DNA of 47,365 bases, taken from contig DEKP01000013.1 of assembly GCA_002353935.1 (NCBI GenBank), forward strand, positions 523 to 47,887, given 5' to 3'. Made by a program: the position numbers and the translations under genes. The DNA comes from Ruminococcaceae bacterium UBA2719. GTDB lineage: Bacteria; Bacillota; Clostridia; Oscillospirales; Acutalibacteraceae. The notes beneath the pieces were generated by a model. That model saw only the letters and a program-made list of their open reading frames with translations, was not told the DNA's origin and made no database searches. Within the stretch, counting starts at the first letter, position 1, and each line of letters begins with the position of its first letter. Of the stretch, positions 1-6,691 are shown piece after piece.

Positions 1-65
1 CACCTAACAACAGCCTAAACTTATAATAATAGATTTTATTACATTACAATTATTAGATAAAAAAA

Positions 66-106
66 CAAAAAAATTCAGGCGACGAAGAAAAACTCCGCCG
101 CCTGAA
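66..106 (-). terminator. Rho-independent terminator after the XRE gene
   Basis: Inverted repeat TTCAGGCG (74-81) / CGCCTGAA (99-106). On the minus strand the stem is followed by a run of seven T residues, so it ends transcripts coming from the XRE gene at 155-406. Confidence 0.75.
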
Positions 107-154
107 AAAACAGAAACCAAAATGCTCGAAAAACTCTAATTAATTGTACAGCGC

Positions 155-406
155 TTATTGCTGCGCTCTGCCAAGCAGAAAATCTACAGATACTTCAAGT
201 ATATCTGCTAAAGCTACAAGTTCTACATCGGTTACAAATCTTATCTGTCCTTCTAACTTTGACAAACCGGACGCGTTCATATCAACTCCGTTAACCTGCA
301 GCTGAGCCAAAAGCTCTTTTTGTTTCATTCCCCTTTTTTTGCGTGCTGCTTCAACACGCGCTCCAACAAGGTTACGATCTCCTAATTCTTGCTTGCGTAA
401 TCTCAT
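155..406 (-). CDS. XRE-family helix-turn-helix regulator
   Basis: Small 83-residue DNA-binding protein consisting of little more than one Cro/C1-type helix-turn-helix domain. Residues about 14-78 fit the five-helix fold: GARVEAARKKRGMKQKELLA (helices 1-2), then ASGLSKLEGQIRFVTDVEL (recognition helix and helix 4), then ALADILEVSVDFLLGR, the usual end of XRE domains. There is no sensor or oligomerisation domain, so it is probably a dimeric repressor. The ATG start is preceded by GGGGAG at a spacing of 9. It has its own promoter and terminator, and a 10+10 bp inverted repeat covers the promoter, which suggests autoregulation. pncB is divergent and about 310 bp away; whether it is a target cannot be told from sequence. 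The family call is firm, the role unknown. Confidence 0.85.
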   Translation of the reverse strand: MRLRKQELGDRNLVGARVEAARKKRGMKQKELLAQLQVNGVDMNASGLSKLEGQIRFVTDVELVALADILEVSVDFLLGRAQQ

Positions 407-488
407 ATTTTCTACTCCCCAAATTTATTAAAATTTAAATTATTATTCTTTATGATAATTCTAAATAGAAATTCTTTAAACTCAAAAT

Positions 489-520
489 GAATAACGTAAC
501 GCTATTATAATACGTTATTC
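489..520. promoter_or_regulatory. Inverted repeat, probable operator of the XRE gene
   Basis: Perfect arms GAATAACGTA (489-498) and TACGTTATTC (511-520) separated by 12 bp. The -10 box of the XRE gene lies between the arms and the right arm lies in its -35/-10 spacer. A repressor bound here would block RNA polymerase. The identity of the binding protein is inferred from position only. Confidence 0.55.
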
Positions 521-532
521 GAAAAAAAACAA
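504..532 (-). promoter_or_regulatory. Sigma-A promoter of the XRE gene
   Basis: Minus strand: -35 TTGTTT (532-527), 17-bp spacer, -10 TATAAT (509-504). It lies about 100 bp before the start codon, leaving an AT-rich leader. It overlaps the inverted repeat at 489-520. Confidence 0.6.
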
Positions 533-616
533 GTCTTTTTTGTAAGAAAATTTAAAAAAATGAAACTTTTTACGCAATTTCGTTACATTTTTTTAATTTT
601 TAAGTGGAATTTACTA

Positions 617-645
617 GTGATTTTTGTAAATAATTATGGTATAAT
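617..645 (+). promoter_or_regulatory. Extended -10 promoter of pncB
   Basis: TGGTATAAT (637-645) is a TGn-extended perfect -10 box. The -35 region is poor (GTGATT at 617-622, spacing 17). The leader to the ATG at 717 would be about 65 nt. Confidence 0.5.
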
Positions 646-652
646 GTTCGAG

Positions 653-692
653 TAGTAAAAATTTGGCAATAAAATTTGTGTATTTTTTACTA
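653..692 (+). other. Inverted repeat in the pncB leader
   Basis: Perfect 9-bp arms TAGTAAAAA (653-661) and TTTTTACTA (684-692) with a 22-nt loop, placed between the promoter and the ribosome binding site (GGAG at 705-708). It could be an operator or an mRNA hairpin. It does not match a riboswitch known to me. Confidence 0.35.
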
Positions 693-716
693 TAATATAA
701 TTATGGAGTTTTGTAT

Positions 717-2165
717 ATGTTAAGCAAAGAAAACAGAAATTTGACTATGCTAACCGATTTTTATGAGCTGACTATGGCAGGCGGCTATTTCGAAAACGGA
801 TTTGAAAACAAAATAGCATATTTTGATATGTTCTACAGAAAAAATCCCGACAAAGGCGGATTTGCTATTATGGCGGGCGTTGAACAGCTGGTCGAATACC
901 TTAAAAATTTAAAATTCACCGATGATGATATAGATTATCTTAGATCAAAGAATATATTTTCTGAAAAATTTCTTGAATATATAAAAAATTTCAAATTCTC
1001 CTGTGACGTATGGGCTGTCCCGGAAGGAACTCCTATCTTTCCCGGAGAACCGCTTGTAACAGTAAGAGGTCCTATTATCCAGGCTCAGTTGGTAGAAACA
1101 ATGGTTTTATTATGTATAAACCATCAAAGTTTAATAGCAACAAAGGCCAACAGAATTGTACGCGCCGCAAACGGCAGGGCTGTTATGGAATTCGGCTCAC
1201 GCCGTGCACAGGGATTTGACGCCGCTGTATACGGTGCAAGAGCAACCTATATAGGCGGCTGTGTAGGAACTGCCTGTACAATAGCTGACAGAGAGTTAAA
1301 AATTCCGGCTCTTGGCACTATGGCTCATTCTTGGGTTCAGATGTTTGATTCGGAAGAAGAAGCCTTCAGAGCTTATGCAAAAAGATATCCAAATGCCTGC
1401 ACCTTGCTTGTAGACACTTACAATGTACTAAAATCCGGTATACCAAACGCTATTAAAATATTTAACGAAGAGTTGGTTCCAAAGGGTATCCGTCCTCAGG
1501 GTATACGCATAGACTCAGGAGACATAACATATTTATCTAAAAAAGCCAGAAAAATGCTTGATGACGCAGGTTTTCCTGACTGTAAAATCTGTGCTTCTAA
1601 CTCACTGGATGAATATATTATAAGGGATATGCTCAATCAGGGAGCAAAAATTGATTCCTTTGGAGTAGGTGAACGCTTGATAACCTCAGCCTCGGAGCCA
1701 ATGTTTGGAGGCGTTTACAAATTAGTGGGCGTCGAAAACTCTATCGGCGACATTATCCCGAAAATCAAAATAAGCGAAAATATCGAGAAAATAACAACTC
1801 CCTGTTTTAAAAAAATTTACAGATTGTATGATAACGATACTAATAAAGCTATTGCCGATGTAATAACACTAAATGATGAAACAATTGACAACAGTAAGCC
1901 GTACGAGCTTTTTGATCCTGAATATACATGGAAAAGAAAATTTGTTACAAATTATAAAGCTGTTGAACTTAGAAAACAATATTTTAAAAACGGTTCATTT
2001 GTCGGCGAGTTGCCCGAATTAGAATCGGTTAAAAACTACTGTAAAAAACAACTGGATACCCTGTGGGACGAAGTCAAGCGTTTTGAAAACCCACACAAAT
2101 ACTATGTAGATCTGTCGCAAAAACTATGGGATATAAAACACACCTTGCTGGAACACAAAAAATAA
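717..2165 (+). CDS. pncB: Nicotinate phosphoribosyltransferase
   Basis: Joins nicotinate and PRPP (with ATP) to give nicotinate mononucleotide, the entry step of the Preiss-Handler NAD salvage pathway; cytosolic. The 482-residue protein has the family's N-terminal LTMLTDFYELTMAGGYF, the central GSRRAQGFDAAVYGARATYIGG, the GTMAHSWVQMF segment holding the conserved histidine, and GIRIDSGDITYLS of the phosphoribosyl-binding barrel. Length fits the long Gram-positive form. An in-frame TTG lies at 711, but GGAG at 705-708 is only 2 nt from it and 8 nt from the ATG at 717, so the ATG is chosen. It is a single-gene unit ending at a shared terminator. Base use is like the rest of the window. Function call is firm. 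Confidence 0.95.
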   Translation: MLSKENRNLTMLTDFYELTMAGGYFENGFENKIAYFDMFYRKNPDKGGFAIMAGVEQLVEYLKNLKFTDDDIDYLRSKNIFSEKFLEYIKNFKFSCDVWAVPEGTPIFPGEPLVTVRGPIIQAQLVETMVLLCINHQSLIATKANRIVRAANGRAVMEFGSRRAQGFDAAVYGARATYIGGCVGTACTIADRELKIPALGTMAHSWVQMFDSEEEAFRAYAKRYPNACTLLVDTYNVLKSGIPNAIKIFNEELVPKGIRPQGIRIDSGDITYLSKKARKMLDDAGFPDCKICASNSLDEYIIRDMLNQGAKIDSFGVGERLITSASEPMFGGVYKLVGVENSIGDIIPKIKISENIEKITTPCFKKIYRLYDNDTNKAIADVITLNDETIDNSKPYELFDPEYTWKRKFVTNYKAVELRKQYFKNGSFVGELPELESVKNYCKKQLDTLWDEVKRFENPHKYYVDLSQKLWDIKHTLLEHKK

Positions 2166-2181
2166 ACTTTAACTATAATAA

Positions 2182-2209
2182 AAAAGAGAGGCAAAAGCCT
2201 CTCTTTTTT
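2182..2209. terminator. Bidirectional terminator between pncB and rnpB
   Basis: Stem AAGAGAGGC (2184-2192), AAAA loop, GCCTCTCTT (2197-2205), with a T run on the plus side and an A run on the other, so it can stop pncB (plus) and RNase P RNA (minus). Confidence 0.85.
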
Positions 2210-2213
2210 ATTA

Positions 2214-2587
2214 TGAGCAAATCTATAAGCCGGGTTTTGTAATTGGCAGTCATCTATCTTGGTTTAGCGTTGCCGACTAAACTCGGTGCCACCTCCATAA
2301 GACAGCCGAGCAGGCCTTTTGTCTCTCCACGGTGTTGCTTTGGGCAGGGTTTACACAACAGCAGAGTCTCCCCTGCTTTGGTGAGCTCTTACCTCGCCTT
2401 TCCACCCTTTCGCCGTCATTCGCTGCCTCCGCTGAGGAACCAAAAATTACGACGTGGTTATTTTCTGTTGCACTATCCCTAGGGTCGCCCCCGGCGGCCG
2501 TTAGCCGTTACCCTTGCTCTGTAAAGCCCGGACTTTCCTCGGACAAAGCCTTTCGGTCTTTTGCCCGCAACTGCCCGATCTGCTCAT
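2214..2587 (-). ncRNA. rnpB: RNase P RNA (catalytic subunit)
   Basis: Catalytic RNA that removes 5' leaders from pre-tRNAs together with the RnpA protein. The minus strand carries the landmarks of the family: GAGGAAAGTCCGGGC near the 5' end (P4/J region), GGGTAACGGCTAACGGCC, a central GTGCAACAGA segment followed by a GACGGCGAAAGGGTGG block, and the 3' end ACAAAACCCGGCTTATAG. The terminal sequences TGAGCAGAT and ATTTGCTCA pair to form helix P1, which fixes the ends. About 374 nt, consistent with an ancestral (type A-like) architecture, although the type was not proven by folding. It has its own consensus promoter and ends at the pncB/rnpB terminator. Open frames crossing it are chance. Confidence 0.95.
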
Positions 2588-2594
2588 AAATATT

Positions 2595-2622
2595 ATTATA
2601 TAACCTATAATAAAAATGTCAA
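2595..2622 (-). promoter_or_regulatory. Promoter of RNase P RNA
   Basis: Minus strand: TTGACA (2622-2617), 16-bp spacer, TATAAT (2600-2595). The predicted start lies about 7 nt downstream, exactly at the P1 helix of rnpB. Confidence 0.85.
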
Positions 2623-2649
2623 ATCAGAATTAACATATGTTATAATTAT

Positions 2650-3993
2650 TTATTCTAAAACATTTATCATTTCTTTAGCTTTATACAACAGTTGTTCTTT
2701 ATCATTTTCTATTTGTTTGCAAATTACCATCTCAAGAAGTTCATTTAATATTTTTCCAATAATTTCTCCTCTGCTTACACCAAGAGAAATAATATCTTTT
2801 CCGTTAATTTCCAAACTGTCTAATGAAAAACACTCACCGTTTTCTACTATACTATTATATAAGTTCATTACTTCTTTGTGCAATGCAAATTTTTCATCCC
2901 GTTTATAATTAGACTGAGCACATATATCCGCGTACTGAACTTTCATAAGTCGTTTAAACTCATATAAGCCTATTTCATTTAACAAATGTTTTATCATTAT
3001 TTTATCGGGCTTCAACCGGTCGTCATGATGAAAAATTAAAATACTCACTTCATCTATAACTGTATTAGACAAACAAAGCCTTTTCATAATACGTATGGAT
3101 ATTCCAACTCCAACCTTGGGATGATTATAAAAATGGCCTCTTCCGTTTTTATCTATTTTCATGGTAATAGGTTTTCCTATATCATGCAAAAGCATAGTAA
3201 GACGTAAAATAGGGTCAGCTTCTATATTCTTAACAGCGCAAACTATATGCTTATATAAAGTTCGGTTATGATGAGGCGAACGCTGATCAAAATTAAAAGT
3301 AACCGAAAGCTCAGGGATTATAACTGCAACAATCTCTTTATACATTCTCAGCACCACATCAACATAATTACCGCAAAGAAGCTGTAAAAGTTCAACGCTT
3401 ATGCGTTCAGCTGAAATATTATTTATAAGATTTTTATTATCAAAAATAGCCTTTTGAGTTTGTAATTCTATAGAAAATCCATATTTAGAAGCAAATCTGA
3501 GCGCTCGCAAAATGCGTAGCGCATCCTCTTTAAACCTATTGTCAGCATCACCTACACAACGAATCACCTTGTACTTTAAGTCCTTTTCTCCGCCAAAATA
3601 GTCAACTATCCCCTCTTTAGGATTATAAGCCATAGCATTAACAGTAAAGTCGCGTCGAGATAAATCATCTTTTAAATTTTTTGAAAAATTAACTTTGTCA
3701 GGATGGCGAAAATCGGTATATTCTCCGTCATATCTATAAGTTGTGATTTCATAAGGTTTACCGTCTATAATAACAGCAATTGTGCCATAACGTTTTCCTA
3801 TAGATAATGTTTTAAAATCACAAAAGCATTCTTCTATTTCATGCGGCCGGGCATTTGTTGTAAAATCCCAGTCTGAAGGCTCAAGCCCTAAAAGACTGTC
3901 TCTAACACAGCCGCCTACCGCATAACACTCAAATAAATTTTTTTCCAGTATATCTATTATCTTTTTTGCTTTTTCAGGAAGATTAATTTTCAT
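2650..3993 (-). CDS. cca: CCA tRNA nucleotidyltransferase with HD domain
   Basis: Adds or repairs the 3' CCA end of tRNAs, in the cytosol, using CTP and ATP without a nucleic acid template. The 447-residue protein starts with the class II nucleotidyltransferase head: GGCVRD (about 27-32) and SDWDFTT (about 40-46), whose Asp-x-Asp pair binds the metals. RRDFTVNAMAYN and RFKEDALRILRALRFASKYGF follow, the motifs that bind and select the nucleotide. The C-terminal half carries an HD phosphohydrolase domain with LLHDIGKP and FHHDD. A poly(A) polymerase role is an alternative for this family, but an HD-bearing protein of this length in Clostridia is usually the CCA enzyme. Monocistronic, upstream of and codirectional with rnpB, so both units serve tRNA maturation. 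Confidence 0.93.
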   Translation of the reverse strand: MKINLPEKAKKIIDILEKNLFECYAVGGCVRDSLLGLEPSDWDFTTNARPHEIEECFCDFKTLSIGKRYGTIAVIIDGKPYEITTYRYDGEYTDFRHPDKVNFSKNLKDDLSRRDFTVNAMAYNPKEGIVDYFGGEKDLKYKVIRCVGDADNRFKEDALRILRALRFASKYGFSIELQTQKAIFDNKNLINNISAERISVELLQLLCGNYVDVVLRMYKEIVAVIIPELSVTFNFDQRSPHHNRTLYKHIVCAVKNIEADPILRLTMLLHDIGKPITMKIDKNGRGHFYNHPKVGVGISIRIMKRLCLSNTVIDEVSILIFHHDDRLKPDKIMIKHLLNEIGLYEFKRLMKVQYADICAQSNYKRDEKFALHKEVMNLYNSIVENGECFSLDSLEINGKDIISLGVSRGEIIGKILNELLEMVICKQIENDKEQLLYKAKEMINVLE

Positions 3994-4020
3994 AATACAC
4001 CAAAATTTTTAATTTTTTCC

Positions 4021-4048
4021 ATTATATCATAAAATCAACAGTTTTCAA
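4021..4048 (-). promoter_or_regulatory. Promoter of cca
   Basis: Minus strand: TTGAAA (4048-4043), 16-bp spacer, TATAAT (4026-4021) with a TGn extension. It lies about 28 bp before the cca start codon. A perfect palindrome abuts its -35 box. Confidence 0.6.
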
Positions 4049-4066
4049 ATAATATCGCGATATTAT
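4049..4066. promoter_or_regulatory. 18-bp perfect palindrome in the cca/spoIVB intergenic region
   Basis: ATAATATCGCGATATTAT reads the same on both strands. A second, overlapping dyad GCGATATTATCGC follows at 4058-4070, giving three TATCGC-type half sites. It sits directly upstream of the cca -35 box and about 115 bp before spoIVB. It looks like a repressor or activator site; the regulator is unknown. Confidence 0.5.
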
Positions 4067-4179
4067 CGCAATAAATTCTATAATTCATACCAATATATAT
4101 TGTTTTTATTTTATATTACCATATTAAAATCAATTGTAAATCAAAAAATAATAGAGGCAACAAAAAAGAAGGTGATTAT

Positions 4180-5175
4180 ATGAATAATTTTAAAAAATTT
4201 TTAGCTGTTGCCATTATGTCTGCTTTCTTATTAGCAAGTTCTATTACCGCTCAGGCTCAAACGAATGCTAAAACTGTAATTTTAGGCGGTATGCCGTTTG
4301 GACTAAAAATATTTACTAACGGAGTTATCGTTATTAATATAGATAAAAGTTCAAACAAATCTGCTTACGATGCGGGCATAAAAGAAAATGATATTATTTT
4401 TAAAGCGAATGACACTGAAATTAATTCTAATGAAGAACTAAAAAACATTATCGAGTCTTATAGCGGAGAGGATATTGAATTATCTGTACAAAGAGATAAC
4501 AAAACAATAACCTTGAACCTGACTCCGACTTTAGACAAAGATGGTGAATACGTTGCCGGTATGTGGATCAGGGATTCCACCGCCGGAATAGGAACAATAA
4601 CCTATTTTGATCAAAGCACAATGTCCTTTGGCGCTCTCGGACACGGAATATGCGACAAAGACACTAATATTTTAATGCCCTTAAAAAACGGTGAAATTTT
4701 AAGCGCAAAAATAAGCAGTATTTCTAAAGCTCAAAAAGGCAGCGCCGGCGGACTAAACGGTTACTTTGATTCTCAAACAATAGGTAATATCACTTTAAAT
4801 AATGCATACGGAGTATATGGTCGTTATTCAACTCTTTTGGGAAACAAAGAGATCCAAACTGCATTAGATAAAGAAATCACTACCGGCGACGCAAAAATTA
4901 TAACTACTATAGAAGGCGAAGAGCCAAAATCATATGATATAAAAATAGAAACTTTAAATCTAAGTGATGTTTCGGGACAAAATATGGTTATTAAAGTAGT
5001 TGATAAGGATTTATTAGAAAAAACGGGTGGTATCGTTCAAGGAATGAGCGGAAGCCCAATATTACAAAACGGCAAGCTTATAGGAGCTGTTACCCATGTT
5101 TTTGTGAATTCTCCGGACAAGGGGTATGGTATAACAATATCCAATATGCTATCAAATTACGATGAATTTGGTTAA
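4180..5175 (+). CDS. spoIVB: SpoIVB sporulation signalling serine protease (family S55)
   Basis: In Bacillus, SpoIVB is made in the forespore, crosses into the space between the two membranes and cleaves SpoIVFA, which releases SpoIVFB to process pro-sigma-K. The 331-residue protein has an N-terminal membrane or signal segment (about 7-26, ending AQAQ), a PDZ domain (about 45-118, with AYDAGIKENDIIFKAND), and an S55 peptidase domain with GALGHGI (His155) and IVQGMSGSP (Ser290), plus the typical C-terminal KLIGAVTHVFVN. Catalytic residues are assigned by family pattern. It is shorter than the B. subtilis protein (about 425 residues). The start has AGAAGGTG at a good spacing. It lies directly before spo0A, the normal Firmicutes order. 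Confidence 0.95.
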   Translation: MNNFKKFLAVAIMSAFLLASSITAQAQTNAKTVILGGMPFGLKIFTNGVIVINIDKSSNKSAYDAGIKENDIIFKANDTEINSNEELKNIIESYSGEDIELSVQRDNKTITLNLTPTLDKDGEYVAGMWIRDSTAGIGTITYFDQSTMSFGALGHGICDKDTNILMPLKNGEILSAKISSISKAQKGSAGGLNGYFDSQTIGNITLNNAYGVYGRYSTLLGNKEIQTALDKEITTGDAKIITTIEGEEPKSYDIKIETLNLSDVSGQNMVIKVVDKDLLEKTGGIVQGMSGSPILQNGKLIGAVTHVFVNSPDKGYGITISNMLSNYDEFG

Positions 5176-5246
5176 TTTTTACAACCAATAGAGTTTTTTG
5201 AAAAATTTTTCTAAAATAATTTTTTAAAAAAGTTTTCTGTTTTCTA

Positions 5247-5275
5247 TTGCCAAGTTTACCAATTTATGGTAAAAT
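5247..5275 (+). promoter_or_regulatory. Vegetative-type promoter of spo0A with overlapping dyad
   Basis: TTGCCA (5247-5252), 17-bp spacer, TAAAAT (5270-5275) with TGG before it (extended -10). The dyad TTTACCA (5255-5261) / TGGTAAA (5267-5273) lies in the spacer and runs into the -10 box. I see no clear sigma-H promoter or Spo0A box (TGTCGAA) in this gap. Confidence 0.5.
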
Positions 5276-5306
5276 AAGGCTACAAATTTAAACGGGAGAT
5301 GTAAAA

Positions 5307-6086
5307 ATGACCGAAAAGATCAAACTTTTGATGACTCAAGACTCAGCAGAAAATATCACAGAAACACAAAATGCGCTCGCCCAATATGACATCGTTACCT
5401 CTTTTTGCTCAAAAGACGGAGAAGAACTAATCAGCAGAATATTATCAGATATGCCGGATGTAGTTATGATGGATCTTTTTATGACAAGGATTGATAGTAT
5501 CGGGGTTATGCGTGCAGTAAAAAGAAAAACTCCGGATCGACTTCCGATGTTTGTAGTTTATTCGAGCTTCGACAGTCCTGTTCTCGAAAGGGAAGTTATG
5601 GGAAGCGGAGCGACATACTTTGTATTAAAGCCTTATAATATAAAAGATCTAGCTGAAAACATTGTAAGACTTAACAAACGCGCGAAGTTGAAATTAAAAG
5701 GCGGAATAAAATCTGCAGGTGTTGAAAATTTTGATGTTGAAGTGAAAGTAACTGAAATTCTACACCAAATAGGCGTACCTGCCCATATTAAAGGATATCA
5801 TTATTTACGCGATTCAATAATAATGGCTATTGAGAAACCTGATATTATCAACGCTGTAACTAAAAAATTATATCCTTCTGTGGCAAAAAAGTATGAAACA
5901 ACATCATCCAGAGTAGAAAGAGCTATTCGCCATGCTATCGAAGTTGCATGGGATCGCGGTGATGTTGAAGTGCTTACCTCTTACTTTGGATATACCATAC
6001 AAGGAAGCAGAGGTAAACCTACAAACAGCGAATTTATCGCAATGATTTCCGATAAGTTGAGACTGCAATTAAAAAGTGTTAGCTAA
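5307..6086 (+). CDS. spo0A: Sporulation transcription factor Spo0A
   Basis: Master response regulator of spore formation. Residues 1-125 form the receiver and about 150-259 the Spo0A-type DNA-binding domain, with SRVERAIRHAIEVAW and KPTNSEFIAMISDKLRL nearly as in B. subtilis. Phosphorylation site Asp56 (VVMMD), the switch Ser/Thr (Ser86) and Lys108 (LKP) are present. The metal-binding acidic pair near the N-terminus, normally Asp-Asp, reads Gln11-Asp12 here, and the Pro after the phospho-Asp loop (D-x-x-M-P) is Thr60. The receiver may therefore bind Mg2+ or phosphate less well, or respond differently. Full length at 259 residues. It follows spoIVB by 131 bp with its own promoter and ends at a strong terminator. 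Confidence 0.97.
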   Translation: MTEKIKLLMTQDSAENITETQNALAQYDIVTSFCSKDGEELISRILSDMPDVVMMDLFMTRIDSIGVMRAVKRKTPDRLPMFVVYSSFDSPVLEREVMGSGATYFVLKPYNIKDLAENIVRLNKRAKLKLKGGIKSAGVENFDVEVKVTEILHQIGVPAHIKGYHYLRDSIIMAIEKPDIINAVTKKLYPSVAKKYETTSSRVERAIRHAIEVAWDRGDVEVLTSYFGYTIQGSRGKPTNSEFIAMISDKLRLQLKSVS

Positions 6087-6091
6087 ACAAA

Positions 6092-6136
6092 AGTCCCGTA
6101 CAATTTGGAGCAGTTCAAATTGTACGGGGCTTTTTT
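6092..6136. terminator. Terminator between spo0A and mscL
   Basis: Long stem 6092-6107 / 6116-6131 (16 bp with one G-U pair) followed by a T run. On the minus strand the stem is followed by TTTTG, so it may also stop the tyrS-mscL transcript. Confidence 0.9.
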
Positions 6137-6172
6137 GATATTAAATTTTAAGCAGCAATGATAGATTAATAA

Positions 6173-6667
6173 TTATTCCTGCTGTGTTTCTTCTTCATCA
6201 GTTAACTGAGAGGTACAATGAGGGCATCTTGTAGCTTTGATGTCAATTTCAGTACAGCAATATGGGCACTCTTTTGTAGTAGCTTCCTCTTCTTCCTCTT
6301 TTTTCTTTCTTGTTTTTTCAGAAATTTTGTTAATAGTTTTTACAAGTAAGAAAATGACAAACGCCATAATCAAAAAGTTGATTACCGCAGTTATAAAAGA
6401 GCCATAAGCCCAAATTGAAACTCCTAAATCGGCAGCGTTTGCTGCAGTAACCTGTGAAGCCTCTACGCCCTCAGGCAATTTTAGGATTAAAAACTGCTCG
6501 GTAAAATTAATTCCGCCGGTCAGCAAGCCTATAAACGGCATAATAAGATCGTTTATAAATGAATTTACTATATTTTGAAAAGCTCCGCCGATGATAACGC
6601 CGACCGCCAAATCCATTACGTTACCACGCATAATAAATTCTTTAAACTCGCCAAAAAATTTTTTCAT
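6173..6667 (-). CDS. mscL: Large-conductance mechanosensitive channel with C-terminal zinc ribbon
   Basis: Membrane safety valve that opens under high tension after osmotic downshock. Residues 1-115 are the standard MscL core: EFKEFIMRGNVMDLAVGVIIGGAF (helix S1 and TM1), a periplasmic loop, and TM2 around 88-112, followed by the basic KTINKISEKTRKKKEEEE. At 164 residues it is longer than the usual 125-150 because of a tail with CPYC (134-137) and RCPHC (147-151), a small zinc-ribbon pattern. Such tails occur in some clostridial MscL proteins. The tail would be in the cytosol and its job is unknown. It starts 24 bp after tyrS and has the ribosome binding site AGGGGAAGG, so it is read from the tyrS transcript. 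Confidence 0.93.
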   Translation of the reverse strand: MKKFFGEFKEFIMRGNVMDLAVGVIIGGAFQNIVNSFINDLIMPFIGLLTGGINFTEQFLILKLPEGVEASQVTAANAADLGVSIWAYGSFITAVINFLIMAFVIFLLVKTINKISEKTRKKKEEEEEATTKECPYCCTEIDIKATRCPHCTSQLTDEEETQQE

Positions 6668-6691
6668 AAATACCTTCCCCTTTTTTTATTT

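Noticed and set aside
2243..2589. Open frames on the plus strand in the RNase P RNA region
   Set aside because: They lie inside a complete RNase P RNA with matching P1 ends, promoter and terminator; the peptides have no motif.
4100..4130. Sigma-G promoter for spoIVB based on CATATTA at 4120-4126
   Set aside because: The -10 is acceptable but no -35 (GnATA-type) lies at 17-18 bp, so it stays below my threshold, though forespore control is expected.
5176..5306. Spo0A box or sigma-H promoter upstream of spo0A
   Set aside because: No TGTCGAA-type box and no good RnAGGAwww/RnnGAAT pair in this gap.
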